Assembly: GCF_900115015.1 (NCBI RefSeq)
Contig: NZ_FOUZ01000001.1
Location: 62,001 to 126,000, forward strand
DNA length: 64,000 bases
Reading direction: 5' to 3'
Source of the DNA: Algoriella xinjiangensis
GTDB taxonomy: Bacteria; Bacteroidota; Bacteroidia; Flavobacteriales; Weeksellaceae
Under the pieces are notes generated by a model that was given only the letters and a program-made list of their open reading frames with translations, made no database searches and was not told the origin of the DNA. Numbering within the stretch: the stretch's first letter is position 1; each line of letters begins with the position of its first letter. The position numbers and the translations under genes are program-made. Below, piece after piece: positions 34,235 through 44,006 of this stretch.

Positions 34235-34990
34235 TTATTTTGATTTGAATTTATTAATCGCATTGATTGTAAATTCTGATAAAACTAATTCACCAGAAAT
34301 CTTTGCACGTTCTATTAACAATTCGTCCCAATTTTCTGATCCTTCCCAAGAAACACGTTTCAAATGTTTCATTGCATCTGGATTAGAATTTGCTAATTTA
34401 GTTGCTAATAACTCAATTCCTTCGTCCATTTCTACTGCATTTGCAAAAACTTCGGCATATAAACCTTTTTCTTTTGCCCAAGCAGCAGTCTGAAATTCTG
34501 TTGCGTTAATAGCCATTTGTGTAAAAGCAGAATTTCCTACTTTACGTTCAACTGCTGGTCCAACTACAAATGGTCCGATACCAACTGCTAATTCTGACAA
34601 TTTAACCGAAGCAAATTCTGTTGCAAACGTATAATCTGCGGCAGACGCAATTCCGACTCCTCCACCAACAGCTTTTCCTTGAATACGTGCTAAAACAAAT
34701 TTTGGCGCTTTACGAATTGCATTGATTACGTGCGCAAATCCTGAAAAGAATTCTAAACCAGTTTCGCGGTCTTTGATAGAAATTAATTCGTCAAAAGAAG
34801 CTCCTGCACAAAACGTACGTTCGCCTTCACTTTTTAAAACGATTACTTTTACAGCAGTATCATTTCCTAATTTTTCAATTTCTGTTGCTAGATTTCTTAA
34901 TTGAGAACCTGGCATTGAATTACTTTGTGGATGAAAAAATTCAATTGTTCCTATTCCGTTTACAATCTCTGATTTTACGTAAGCTTCCAT
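34235..34990 (-). CDS. PaaF-like enoyl-CoA hydratase/isomerase with one catalytic Glu missing
   Basis: 251-residue crotonase-fold protein, last gene of the paa operon. By position it would hydrate 2,3-dehydroadipyl-CoA (PaaF step). ERTFCAGASFDEL forms the first oxyanion part and GKAVGGGVGIASAAD the second. In active hydratases this loop reads GGGxELA; here Gly113 replaces the first catalytic Glu. The second, Glu133 in KLSELAVGIGP, is present at the expected 20-residue distance. It might therefore act as an isomerase or a weak hydratase. Its ATG overlaps the paaZ stop by one base. Confidence 0.75.
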   Translation of the reverse strand: MEAYVKSEIVNGIGTIEFFHPQSNSMPGSQLRNLATEIEKLGNDTAVKVIVLKSEGERTFCAGASFDELISIKDRETGLEFFSGFAHVINAIRKAPKFVLARIQGKAVGGGVGIASAADYTFATEFASVKLSELAVGIGPFVVGPAVERKVGNSAFTQMAINATEFQTAAWAKEKGLYAEVFANAVEMDEGIELLATKLANSNPDAMKHLKRVSWEGSENWDELLIERAKISGELVLSEFTINAINKFKSK

Positions 34991-37044
34991 TAATCTTCTT
35001 GATTTAATTTTTTAACCATTGTTAAAATTGTTGCAACTGCTACTGTTTCGCCAGTTTCGTCATAAATATCAACTAACCAACGTACAATTCCTTTTGCAAC
35101 ATCGTTTTCGTCTTTTTTCTCTTGCGAGATTTTTTCTTTACATGTAAAACGAACACCCATTGTTGTTCCTGGATAAACAGGTTTTACAAAACGACATTCA
35201 TCTAATCCATAATTTAATAAAACTGGACCTTTTTTACCTTGTACAAATAAACCTGCAGCTTTAGATAAAATGTAATATCCGTGTGCTACATTACGCTCAA
35301 AGATAGTTCCTTCTAACGAAGTTGCGTCAACGTGTGCATAAAAATTATCGCCAGATAAAGCTGCAAAAGCATTAATATCTGATTGTTGAATTGTATGTTT
35401 TGCTGTGATTAATGTATCACCAACTTTTACTTCTTCAAAATATTTTGCAAATGGATGTTTATCATCTTCAATATAATCTGCACCATATTGGTATTGTTGT
35501 GTAACAGCCGTTAATTTGTTAGGCGAACCTTGTAGTGCTGTACGTTGCATATAATGCATTACACCACGTTTTCCTCCCATTTCTTCTCCTCCACCTGCAC
35601 GACCTGGACCACCATGAACCAATAATGGTAATGGAGAACCGTGACCTGTAGATTCTTTGATACATTCTGTATCTAAAATCACGATACGTCCGTGCATAGA
35701 ACCTGCGTTTAAAACAAATTCTGTTGCAATATCATTATCGCCCGTTACAATAGAACAAACCAAGGAACCTTTACCCATACGAGCTAATTCTACCGCTTCT
35801 TCTGTTCCGTTATAAGGAATAATTGTAGAAACTGGTCCAAAAGCTTCGATGTTATGAACATCAGTTTTATTGAAAGGATCATTGTTTACAAATAAAATTG
35901 GCGACATAAACGAACCTTTATTTTTGTCTGCTCCAACTACTTCAAATTGATCTAAATTTCCAAAAACAATTTCTTGAGATTTTGCTAATTCTTCAACTTT
36001 CTCGCGAACTTCTTTTACTTGCGCTGCACCTGCTAAAGCTCCCATGCGAACACCTTCTACATTTGGATCTCCAATTTTTGTTGTTGATAAACGTTGTCCT
36101 AAAGCAATTTGAACATCTTCTACCAAATTAGTTGGAACAATTGCACGACGAATTGCAGTACATTTTTGACCTGCTTTTGTCGTCATTTCTCTTGTTACCT
36201 CTTTGATAAAAATATCAAATTCTGGAGAACCTACTTTTACATCTTCTCCTAAAATACATGCATTTAAAGAATCCGCTTCTAAATTAAAAGGAACGCCTTC
36301 TGCTGTAATTCTTGGATGAGATTTTAACATTTGTCCTGTTGATGCAGAACCTGTAAATGTTACCACATCTTCTGATTCTACATAATCTAAAATTCCGTTT
36401 GCAGAACCAGAGATTAATTGCAATGCACCGTCTGGTAAAATATTAGAATCGATAATTGCACGAACAACAGTTTCTGTTAAAAAAGAAGTTATTGTTGCTG
36501 GTTTAACAATTGCTGGAACACCAGCCAAAAAGTTAACTGCAATTTTTTCTAACATTCCCCAAACTGGGAAATTAAATGCATTAATATGTATAGCAACACC
36601 GCGTTTTGGTGTTAAAATATGTGTTCCTAAAAAAGTTCCATTTTTTGAAATTTGATGTGTATCACCTTCAACATAAAATGGTTGATCGCCAAATTGACGA
36701 CGTAAAGAAGCGTTCGCAAATAAGTTTCCGATACCACCTTCAATATCAACCCAGCTGTCTGCACGAGTTGCTCCAGTTGCCCAAGAAACCGTATAAAATT
36801 CTTCTTTTCTATCCATCAAATACAAGGCTAATTTCTTTAACATTAAACCTCTTTCTTGGAAAGTCATTTTACGTAATTTTGGTCCACCAACTTTACGCGC
36901 ATAATCCATCATCGCTCCGAAATCTAATCCAGCTGATGATGCTGTTGCAATCTCGTCACCAGTGATTGCATTATATAACATTTGCCCATCAGACGAACCT
37001 TTTGTCCATTGTCCTAAAGCATAATTTTCTAATTGATTAGCCAT
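34990..37044 (-). CDS. paaZ: PaaZ, bifunctional oxepin-CoA hydrolase / 3-oxo-5,6-dehydrosuberyl-CoA dehydrogenase
   Basis: 684 residues from ATG 37044, matching the E. coli PaaZ N-terminus (a further ATG at 37098 is in frame but adds an unlike 18-residue extension). Residues 1-520 are an aldehyde dehydrogenase with FNFPVWGMLEKIAVNFLAG, VTFTGSASTGQML and catalytic Cys in TKAGQKCTAIRRAIV. From about 530 a MaoC/hot-dog (R)-hydratase domain follows: ITAKHTIQQSDINAFAALSG and NVAHGYYILSKAAGL. The two halves open the oxepin ring and oxidise the resulting aldehyde. Downstream paaF-like gene overlaps by one base. Confidence 0.93.
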   Translation of the reverse strand: MANQLENYALGQWTKGSSDGQMLYNAITGDEIATASSAGLDFGAMMDYARKVGGPKLRKMTFQERGLMLKKLALYLMDRKEEFYTVSWATGATRADSWVDIEGGIGNLFANASLRRQFGDQPFYVEGDTHQISKNGTFLGTHILTPKRGVAIHINAFNFPVWGMLEKIAVNFLAGVPAIVKPATITSFLTETVVRAIIDSNILPDGALQLISGSANGILDYVESEDVVTFTGSASTGQMLKSHPRITAEGVPFNLEADSLNACILGEDVKVGSPEFDIFIKEVTREMTTKAGQKCTAIRRAIVPTNLVEDVQIALGQRLSTTKIGDPNVEGVRMGALAGAAQVKEVREKVEELAKSQEIVFGNLDQFEVVGADKNKGSFMSPILFVNNDPFNKTDVHNIEAFGPVSTIIPYNGTEEAVELARMGKGSLVCSIVTGDNDIATEFVLNAGSMHGRIVILDTECIKESTGHGSPLPLLVHGGPGRAGGGEEMGGKRGVMHYMQRTALQGSPNKLTAVTQQYQYGADYIEDDKHPFAKYFEEVKVGDTLITAKHTIQQSDINAFAALSGDNFYAHVDATSLEGTIFERNVAHGYYILSKAAGLFVQGKKGPVLLNYGLDECRFVKPVYPGTTMGVRFTCKEKISQEKKDENDVAKGIVRWLVDIYDETGETVAVATILTMVKKLNQED

Positions 37045-37131
37045 TGTTATTTTGTGTTTTAGTTTAGTTGTACGTTTTAAATAGTAAGTAAGTTTCATAT
37101 CATTTAATATAATATTTAAACTTAGTACGTA

Positions 37132-37725
37132 TTACTTTGTTTCGTTCCACGTTTTATAATTACTTGCCATCGACTCGTAATAATGTGCAGGAACTTCTGT
37201 TAATGGTTCGCAAGGTTTCAAACTTTCATGACAATCACTCGGTAATTGCATGTATTGTTGTGTTCCTTGATCTTTCCATTCAATCATTTGATCCGAAACT
37301 TGTTTTACGATTTTCGCAGGATTTCCGACTACAACACTTCGTGTCGGAATTACTGTATCTGCTCTAACAAAAGCCAAAGCACCAACAATACATTCGTCCT
37401 CAATAACAACATTATCCATCACAACAGCATTCATTCCAACCATACAATTTCTTCCAATTGTTGCGCCGTGTATAATTGCTCCGTGACCAATATGCGCTTT
37501 TTCTTTTAAATGAACCGTTGTTCCCGGAAACATGTGTACCGTACAATTTTCTTGTACATTACAATTATCTTCGATAATAATCTGTCCCCAATCCCCTCTT
37601 AACGCGCAACCAGGACCAATGTAAACATCTTTTCCTATAATTACATTTCCCGTAACCACAGCTTGCGGATGCACAAAAGCGGTAGGATGCACAACTGGTT
37701 TATATCCTTTGAATTCGTAAATCAT
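37132..37725 (-). CDS. paaY: PaaY-type hexapeptide-repeat thioesterase/gamma-carbonic-anhydrase-like protein
   Basis: 197 residues, left-handed beta-helix of hexapeptide repeats (VVTGNVIIGKDVYIGPGCAL, AHIGHGAIIHGATIGRN), with zinc-type His in HIGHGAIIHG. PaaY is a thioesterase that clears stalled paa-pathway CoA intermediates in E. coli. The start ATG at 37725 follows paaJ by 84 bases in the same direction. Related YrdA-like proteins have carbonic anhydrase folds without this role, but the operon context points to PaaY. Confidence 0.9.
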   Translation of the reverse strand: MIYEFKGYKPVVHPTAFVHPQAVVTGNVIIGKDVYIGPGCALRGDWGQIIIEDNCNVQENCTVHMFPGTTVHLKEKAHIGHGAIIHGATIGRNCMVGMNAVVMDNVVIEDECIVGALAFVRADTVIPTRSVVVGNPAKIVKQVSDQMIEWKDQGTQQYMQLPSDCHESLKPCEPLTEVPAHYYESMASNYKTWNETK

Positions 37726-37809
37726 TTTTATAATAGTATTTAGATATTTGTCATTAGATATGAGTTTTTTTGAATAATTTATCTAATAACTCTATTCTAA
37801 TATCTTATT

Positions 37810-39015
37810 TTATGCTCTTTCTATTACTACTGCGAAACCTTGTCCTAAACCAATACACATTGTTATTAATGCATATTTTCCGCCTGTTGCTTGTAATTCG
37901 TAAGCAGCAGAATTTAAGATTCTTGCACCAGACATACCAAGTGGATGACCCAATGCAATTGCACCACCATTTGGATTGATACGAGGATCGTTATCTGCTA
38001 ATCCCATTGCACGTGTACACGACAAAGATTGAGCAGCGAAAGCTTCATTAAGCTCAATAACATCCATATCATTTAATGTTAATCCTGCATTTTTTAGTGC
38101 AATTTGAGAAGCATAAACTGGTCCGATTCCCATAATACGAGGTTCTACACCCGCAACACCAGAACTTACAATACGAGCCATTGGTGTTAAATTAAAATCT
38201 TTAATCGCTTGTTCTGAAGCTAAAATATTAGCCGCAGCACCGTCATTTAAACCTGAAGCATTTCCTGCCGTTACAGTTCCATCTGGTTTAAAAGCTGGAC
38301 GTAATTTTCCTAAAATTTCTAATGTTGTATCATTTTTAGGGAATTCGTCCGTATTAAATATAATTGGATCTCCTTTGCGTTGTGGAATTTCTACTGCTAC
38401 AATTTCTTTTGCTAAACGTCCGTTAGCTTGTGCAGCAGCCGTTTTTTGTTGTGACCAAACAGCAAATTGATCTTGATTTTCACGAGAAATATTATCACGT
38501 TCAGCTAAATTTTCAGCTGTATTTCCCATTCCATCAACACCCCACATTTCTTTCATTTTTGGGTTGATAAAACGCCATCCGAAAGTAGAATCATAAATTT
38601 TTGCATCTCCACCAAAAGGCGTTGCAGATTTAGAAACAACTAAAGGAGCACGTGTCATCGATTCTGCTCCACCAGAAATCATCAATTGCGCATCACCAAC
38701 TTGAATTGCTCTTGATGCTGAAATTGCAGCAGATAATCCTGAAGCACATAAACGGTTAACCGTTTCGCCAGGAACAGTATAAGGCAACCCTGATAATAAA
38801 GCAGACATACGCGCGATATTACGGTTATCCTCTCCTGCTTGATTAGCATTTCCTAAAATTACATCATAAAAAGCAGCAGGATCAATAGACGGATTACGTT
38901 TTAATAATTCTGCAATTACTAAAGCACCCATATCGTCTGGACGAATAGCTGATAATCCTCCTTTTAGTTTTCCGATTGGAGTTCTAACTCCATCAATAAT
39001 ATATGTTTGGTTCAT
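37810..39015 (-). CDS. paaJ: PaaJ, 3-oxoadipyl-CoA/3-oxo-5,6-dehydrosuberyl-CoA thiolase
   Basis: 401-residue thiolase. Visible: the nucleophile Cys in NRLCASGLSAAISASRAIQ (about residue 90), GGAESMTRAPLV, the AFKPDGTVTAGNASGLNDGA loop, NEAFAAQSLS and the C-terminal active-site Cys in YALITMCIGLGQG with GGAIALGHPLG. It releases succinyl-CoA and acetyl-CoA at the end of the pathway. It sits in the paa operon 69 bases after paaI. Confidence 0.95.
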   Translation of the reverse strand: MNQTYIIDGVRTPIGKLKGGLSAIRPDDMGALVIAELLKRNPSIDPAAFYDVILGNANQAGEDNRNIARMSALLSGLPYTVPGETVNRLCASGLSAAISASRAIQVGDAQLMISGGAESMTRAPLVVSKSATPFGGDAKIYDSTFGWRFINPKMKEMWGVDGMGNTAENLAERDNISRENQDQFAVWSQQKTAAAQANGRLAKEIVAVEIPQRKGDPIIFNTDEFPKNDTTLEILGKLRPAFKPDGTVTAGNASGLNDGAAANILASEQAIKDFNLTPMARIVSSGVAGVEPRIMGIGPVYASQIALKNAGLTLNDMDVIELNEAFAAQSLSCTRAMGLADNDPRINPNGGAIALGHPLGMSGARILNSAAYELQATGGKYALITMCIGLGQGFAVVIERA

Positions 39016-39084
39016 TTATTACAAGTTATAAGTTGTGAGTTTTTTTGTTTAATAAATTTCCTCACTACATTAATTAGTATAATT

Positions 39085-39498
39085 TTATTCTTCAATTAAA
39101 GGTTTACCTGTTCTAAAGCAAGTACCTTTAAATAAAGCAATTAAATCATTATTTTGATTTGTTACTTTGATGTCGTAAACACCTGTTTTTTTAGTTGAAT
39201 TAACTTCTTGCGATTCAATTGTAAAAACATCTCCTTCGCGACCAGCTTTTGTAAAAGAAATATGCACATCTAATGCAACCGAAATATTGTTGTACATATT
39301 GCATGAAAATGCAAACGCACTATCTGCCATTGCAAACGTTACACCGCCATGTACAGTACCAACTCCGTTCATCATTTCTGGACGAATATTAGCTTGTAAT
39401 TTTGCATAACCTTCATGTACTTCAATTACTTCTAATCCTAACCATTCACTAAATTTATCTTGGTCAAGCATTCTGTTTAATAACTTTTGTGGTTCCAT
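39085..39498 (-). CDS. paaI: PaaI, hot-dog acyl-CoA thioesterase
   Basis: 137 residues, single hot-dog domain with the catalytic stretch GVGTVHGGVTFAMADSAFAF. PaaI hydrolyses hydroxyphenylacetyl-CoA and other dead-end CoA esters. It starts 13 bases after paaH. Confidence 0.92.
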   Translation of the reverse strand: MEPQKLLNRMLDQDKFSEWLGLEVIEVHEGYAKLQANIRPEMMNGVGTVHGGVTFAMADSAFAFSCNMYNNISVALDVHISFTKAGREGDVFTIESQEVNSTKKTGVYDIKVTNQNNDLIALFKGTCFRTGKPLIEE

Positions 39499-39511
39499 AA
39501 TTTTATAAATT

Positions 39512-40669
39512 TTAGTAGAATGATTTGTTCTCTTTTACCATGTTACGAATAATTGGACTTAAACGGTAACGATCTTCGTGGTAATAGTTATACAACTCAT
39601 CTAAATCGTTTTGTACGTTTTCTAATCCATATTCGTCCGCCCATTTCAATAATCCTTTCGGATAATTTACTCCTTTCGTCATAGCTGTATCTAAATCTTC
39701 GCGATTCGCGATGTTTAAAAATAAAGCATCTGCTGCCTCATTAATTAACATCAATAAAATACGTTTGTAGATTTTTTCTAATAAAGCTTGCTCTTGATTT
39801 GGTGCTTTTTTCTCTGCTCCTTCTGCATAATTGTAGAATCCACGTCCAGATTTGCGTCCATAATATCCTGCTTCGAATAAACGTTTTTGAGAAAATGATG
39901 GTTTAAATCTTGGGTCGTAAAAAAATGCTTCGAAAACAGATTCGGTTACACGATAATTAACATCATGACCAATAAAATCCATTAATTCGAAAGGTCCCAT
40001 ACGGAAACCGCCTAAAGATGTCATTGCAAAATCAATAGTTTCTGCATCGGCAACACCTTCTTCTAAAATACGAATTGCTTCACCATAAAAAGGACGAGCT
40101 ACACGATTTACAATAAAACCAGGCGTATCTTTTGTGATAACGGGTAATTTTTTAACCGATTGAATTAAAGCTTTAACTTCTTCTGCTAAACCTTCGCGCG
40201 TTTGTACAGCCGGAATAATTTCTACCAAAGCCATTAATGGCGCAGGATTAAAAAAGTGAATTCCTATTACACGTGATGGATTTTCGCAAGATGATGCAAT
40301 TGATGCAATTGAAAGTGATGATGTATTTGAGGCTAAAATACAGTCTTCTGAAACGATTGCTTCAACTTGTTTAAAAACCGATTTTTTAACGTCTAAATTC
40401 TCAACAATTGCCTCAATCATCAAATCAATTGTTGCAAAAGCGTCTAAACTTTGTGCATATTCAATTGAGTTTTGAATTGTTTCTGCTTGTTCCGCAGTAT
40501 ATTTTTCTTTGGCCACTAACTTTACAAAAGTATTGGCTAAATTTTGTTTTGAGCGATCTAATGCTTCTTGGTTTGTGTCATATAAAACAACCGAATGACC
40601 AGCTTGTGCAAACACTTGCGCAATACCAGATCCCATTGCTCCACCACCAATAATACCTATTTTTTTCAT
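39512..40669 (-). CDS. paaH: PaaH-type 3-hydroxyacyl-CoA dehydrogenase
   Basis: 385 residues. The Rossmann NAD site is GIIGGGAMGSGIAQVFAQAG at the N-terminus. HFFNPAPLMALVEIIPAVQT (about 140) carries the active-site His, followed by TKDTPGFIVNRVARPF. The C-terminal dimerisation domain is FELMDFIGHDVN...YDPRFKPS and SGRGFYNY. It is shorter than E. coli PaaH (475), lacking part of the second C-terminal repeat. Acts on 3-hydroxyadipyl-CoA. Confidence 0.92.
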   Translation of the reverse strand: MKKIGIIGGGAMGSGIAQVFAQAGHSVVLYDTNQEALDRSKQNLANTFVKLVAKEKYTAEQAETIQNSIEYAQSLDAFATIDLMIEAIVENLDVKKSVFKQVEAIVSEDCILASNTSSLSIASIASSCENPSRVIGIHFFNPAPLMALVEIIPAVQTREGLAEEVKALIQSVKKLPVITKDTPGFIVNRVARPFYGEAIRILEEGVADAETIDFAMTSLGGFRMGPFELMDFIGHDVNYRVTESVFEAFFYDPRFKPSFSQKRLFEAGYYGRKSGRGFYNYAEGAEKKAPNQEQALLEKIYKRILLMLINEAADALFLNIANREDLDTAMTKGVNYPKGLLKWADEYGLENVQNDLDELYNYYHEDRYRLSPIIRNMVKENKSFY

Positions 40670-40672
40670 TTT

Positions 40673-41458
40673 TTACTCTCCTTTAAAAACTGGATTTCTT
40701 TTTTCTAAAAAAGCATCTACACCTTCTTGATAATCTGATGTATTTCCCGATTTAGCTTGAAATAATCCTTCTTGATTTAATTGTTCTTCAATCGAATTTT
40801 GAAATGTTTGGTTTAGTAATTTCTTTGTATAAGCCAAACCTTTTGTTGGTAAATTTGCTAATTTCTCAGCCAATTTTGCAACTTGTGCATCAAACTCATC
40901 ATCCGAAAAATAATCGTAAATCATTCCTATTTCTTTTGCTTGAGCCGCAGAAACTTTATCTGCTAACATCATTAATGCAGAAGCACGTTGAAAACCAATT
41001 AAACGAGGTAAAAAATACGTTCCACCACAATCAGGAATTAAACCAATTTTACTAAAAGCTTGGATAAAATTTGCAGATTCTTTTGCTACAACTATATCAC
41101 ATGCCAAAGCTAAATTAGCTCCTGCACCAGCTGCAACACCATTTACGGCTGCGATAACTGGTTTATCCATATTTCTAATTTTAAGAACTAATGGATTGTA
41201 GTTTTCTTGAACGATTTTATTAAAATCAATGTCTTTTTCTTCTAACACTTCGCCTAGATCTTGACCAGCGCAGAATGCTTTTCCTGTCGCCGTTAAAACA
41301 ACAGCGCGTACAGAGGCATCTTGGGCTGCAACATCTAATGAATTTTGAAGTGCTTTAATCATTTCTTGATTAAAACTATTGAATACCGAAGGACGATTCA
41401 ACGTAATTGTCGCAATTCCGCCTTCTTGTGTATAGTGAATTGTAGTTGAATTTTCCAT
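40673..41458 (-). CDS. paaG: PaaG, ring-1,2-epoxyphenylacetyl-CoA isomerase
   Basis: 261-residue crotonase-fold isomerase that turns the epoxide into oxepin-CoA. Landmarks are GKAFCAGQDLGEVLEEKD, MDKPVIAAVNGVAAGAGANLALACD and KIGLIPDCGGTYFLPRL, where the Asp of PDCG is the PaaG catalytic acid. It lies 6 bases after paaD and 3 before paaH. Confidence 0.93.
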   Translation of the reverse strand: MENSTTIHYTQEGGIATITLNRPSVFNSFNQEMIKALQNSLDVAAQDASVRAVVLTATGKAFCAGQDLGEVLEEKDIDFNKIVQENYNPLVLKIRNMDKPVIAAVNGVAAGAGANLALACDIVVAKESANFIQAFSKIGLIPDCGGTYFLPRLIGFQRASALMMLADKVSAAQAKEIGMIYDYFSDDEFDAQVAKLAEKLANLPTKGLAYTKKLLNQTFQNSIEEQLNQEGLFQAKSGNTSDYQEGVDAFLEKRNPVFKGE

Positions 41459-41464
41459 AATTTT

Positions 41465-41953
41465 TTAGTGATGACATTTGAAATAATCAAACGGTTCGTG
41501 ACAACTATTACATTGATACATAGCTTTGCAGGCAGTTGAACCGAATTGACTGATTAGTCGAGTATCCATAGAACCACATTGTGGACATTCTACTTCTTGC
41601 TCATCAGAAAAGAGCGCGTCACTCGACGGCGTTTTATTAGGCGGCGCAATTCCGTAAGCTTTCATCTTTTGCTTGCCTTCTTCAGTCATCCAATCAGTAG
41701 TCCAAGTTGGACTTAACTGATTGATGACATTTATATTTTTAAATCCTTTTTCGATTAATTTTAAACGTATTGAAATTGAAAAGGCACTAACAGCAGGACA
41801 TCCCGAATATGTTGGCGTAATTGTGATATTGACACTTTCTTGATCTATTAAATCAATTTTACGCACTACACCTAAATCGATGACGCTAATCACAGGTATT
41901 TCTGGATCAGCGACTTCCTCCATATATTGCCAGATTTCTTTTTCTGTTACCAT
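41465..41953 (-). CDS. paaD: PaaD, Fe-S assembly/maturation subunit of the epoxidase
   Basis: 162 residues. An N-terminal MIP18/DUF59 domain (EVADPEIPVISVIDLGVVRK, TITPTYSGCPAVSAF) is joined to a zinc-ribbon, ECPQCGSMDTRL and MYQCNSCHEPFDYFKCHH, with paired CxxC. PaaD is needed for the phenylacetyl-CoA epoxidase but is not part of the core complex. Its ATG overlaps the paaC end by 7 bases. Confidence 0.92.
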   Translation of the reverse strand: MVTEKEIWQYMEEVADPEIPVISVIDLGVVRKIDLIDQESVNITITPTYSGCPAVSAFSISIRLKLIEKGFKNINVINQLSPTWTTDWMTEEGKQKMKAYGIAPPNKTPSSDALFSDEQEVECPQCGSMDTRLISQFGSTACKAMYQCNSCHEPFDYFKCHH

Positions 41954-42723
41954 TGCGAATTTGGATATGTTCTTTGTAAATATTGCAATTCTGTTAAGAT
42001 AAAACCTAAATGTTCTGTGTGTACACCTTGCTTTCCTCCTTTTTGTACAAATGCATTTTCTACATCAGCAACAATTGTTGCTTCTTCTAAAATATCGTTT
42101 ACTTTTGATAACCAAGCTGCTTTAAAAGCTTCTGGATTTTCTATTAAACCTTCTTCTACTAAAGCTTTTTGATAATTTGATAATAAAAATGCTTCTTTTA
42201 CGTAAGGTAAAATATCATTAACAGCTTGCTGAATTTTATCGTGAGATTCTTGTGTACCATCTCCTAAACGAATCATCCATTCTGATGACCATTTTAAGTG
42301 ATATTTAACTTCTTTCAACGATTTTTCTGCAATTGCTTGTAGTTTTAAATCTTTTACTTTTAAGAATTGTTCTAACAATAAAACGTGGTACGAATCGTAA
42401 AAAAATTGACGTGCAACTGTATTTCCGAAATGTCCGTTTGGTAATTCAACTAACAATAAGTTTTTATACTCACGTTCTTCGCGTAACATGGCTAATGAAT
42501 CTTCTGTTGCTCCATTACCAATCATTTCGGCAGCATAGTCGTAATAATTAGATGTTTGTCCCAACAAATCTAAAGCCATATTAGACATCGCAATGTCTTG
42601 CTCTAAAATAGGTCCGTGACCACACCATTCGCATAAACGTTGTGCTAAAATCAAATTTGTATCTGCTAAATGCAAGATAAAATCGATGTAATTTTGATTG
42701 TTTTGATATACTGTAGCCGTCAT
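41947..42723 (-). CDS. paaC: PaaC, structural subunit of phenylacetyl-CoA epoxidase
   Basis: 258 residues, ferritin-like helical fold. HLADTNLILAQRLCEWCGHG and EDIAMSNMALDLLGQ mark it, as does the HxxW-type surface motif in KWSSEWMIRLGDGT. It pairs with PaaA and lacks metal ligands for catalysis. Tight spacing (3 bases) to paaB. Confidence 0.93.
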   Translation of the reverse strand: MTATVYQNNQNYIDFILHLADTNLILAQRLCEWCGHGPILEQDIAMSNMALDLLGQTSNYYDYAAEMIGNGATEDSLAMLREEREYKNLLLVELPNGHFGNTVARQFFYDSYHVLLLEQFLKVKDLKLQAIAEKSLKEVKYHLKWSSEWMIRLGDGTQESHDKIQQAVNDILPYVKEAFLLSNYQKALVEEGLIENPEAFKAAWLSKVNDILEEATIVADVENAFVQKGGKQGVHTEHLGFILTELQYLQRTYPNSQW

Positions 42724-42726
42724 AAA

Positions 42727-43014
42727 TTACATGTTTTTGATTTCTTCTGGAACATCATAAAAAGTTGGATGACGATAAACTTTATCTTCAGCTGGATCAA
42801 AAAATTGATCTGCTTCGTCTGGATTAGAAGCATGAATATTCATAGATTCTACAACCCAAATACTTACACCTTCTAAACGACGAGTGTAAACATCGCGCGC
42901 ATTTTCTAAAGCCATCGTTGCATCAGCAGCATGTAAACTACCAACATGTTTGTGGTCTAAACCTTGTTTACTTCTGATAAATACTTCCCATAAAGGCCAA
43001 TCTCTATTCTCCAT
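42727..43014 (-). CDS. paaB: PaaB, small subunit of phenylacetyl-CoA epoxidase
   Basis: 95 residues. RDWPLWEVFIRSKQGLDHKH, SLHAADATMALENARDVYTR and the C-terminal EDKVYRHPTFYDVP are characteristic PaaB elements. It bridges the PaaAC heterodimers. Lies 4 bases from paaA. Confidence 0.94.
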   Translation of the reverse strand: MENRDWPLWEVFIRSKQGLDHKHVGSLHAADATMALENARDVYTRRLEGVSIWVVESMNIHASNPDEADQFFDPAEDKVYRHPTFYDVPEEIKNM

Positions 43015-43018
43015 CTTT

Positions 43019-43984
43019 TTATGCGTTTTTACGTTGTTCTTGTTCTAATTCTCTTTGTTTTCTTTTTTCATGGTAAGCTGTTGCAGCGTCTCTAACCCAA
43101 GCACCATTTTCGTGTGCATTACGGCGAGCATCTAAACGTTCTTTATTACATTTTCCGTTTCCTTTAACAACATTCCAAAACTCTTCCCAATCAATTTCTC
43201 CAAATTCGTAATGACCTGTTTCATCATTAAATTTTAAATCTGGATCTGGAATAGTTAATCCTAAATATTCTGCTTGAGGGATAGAAATATCGACAAAACG
43301 TTGACGTAATTCATCATTAGAAAAACGTTTAATTCTCCATTTCATTGATAATTCTGAGTTTGATGATACATCATCACCAGGTCCAAACATCATTAATGTA
43401 GGCCACCACCAACGATCCATTGCATCTTGCAACATCGCTTTTTGCTCTGGTGTTCCTTTTGATAATACCACTAATGCTTCGTAACCTTGTCTTTGGTGGA
43501 AAGATTCTTCTTTACAAACACGTACCATTGCGCGAGCGTATGGTCCGTAAGATGCGCGACATAATGGAACTTGATTTAAGATTGCAGCTCCATCTACTAA
43601 CCAACCAATCATACCTATATCTGCCCAAGTTAATGTTGGGTAATTGAAGATACTTGAATATTTTGCTTTACCTGAATGTAAGTCGTTTAATGTTTGTATA
43701 CGAGATGTTCCCAAGGTTTCGGCAGCACAGTATAAATATAATCCGTGACCGGCTTCATCTTGTACTTTCGCTAATAAGATTTTTTTTCTGTTTAACGAAG
43801 GTGCTCTTGTAATCCAATTTGCTTCTGGCAACATACCCACAATTTCTGAGTGAGCGTGTTGAGAAATTTGTCTAACTAATGTTTTGCGGTATGCGTCTGG
43901 CATCCAATCTTTTGGTTCGATACGAACTTCATTTTCAATCTTTTCATCAAAAAGTTGTTGAAAATCAATTTCTTTTGCACTCAT
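43019..43984 (-). CDS. paaA: PaaA, catalytic di-iron subunit of phenylacetyl-CoA epoxidase
   Basis: 321 residues. Ferritin-like di-iron helices carry [20 protein letters not shown] (ExxH, about 70-90) and [17 protein letters not shown] (about 145), the family ligands. Epoxidises the ring of phenylacetyl-CoA with O2. The C-terminus [20 protein letters not shown] is family-typical. In order E-A-B-C-D, as in many Bacteroidota clusters. Confidence 0.95.
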   Translation of the reverse strand: MSAKEIDFQQLFDEKIENEVRIEPKDWMPDAYRKTLVRQISQHAHSEIVGMLPEANWITRAPSLNRKKILLAKVQDEAGHGLYLYCAAETLGTSRIQTLNDLHSGKAKYSSIFNYPTLTWADIGMIGWLVDGAAILNQVPLCRASYGPYARAMVRVCKEESFHQRQGYEALVVLSKGTPEQKAMLQDAMDRWWWPTLMMFGPGDDVSSNSELSMKWRIKRFSNDELRQRFVDISIPQAEYLGLTIPDPDLKFNDETGHYEFGEIDWEEFWNVVKGNGKCNKERLDARRNAHENGAWVRDAATAYHEKRKQRELEQEQRKNA

Positions 43985-44006
43985 TTTGTTTAGTTTTTAA
44001 AGTTGA

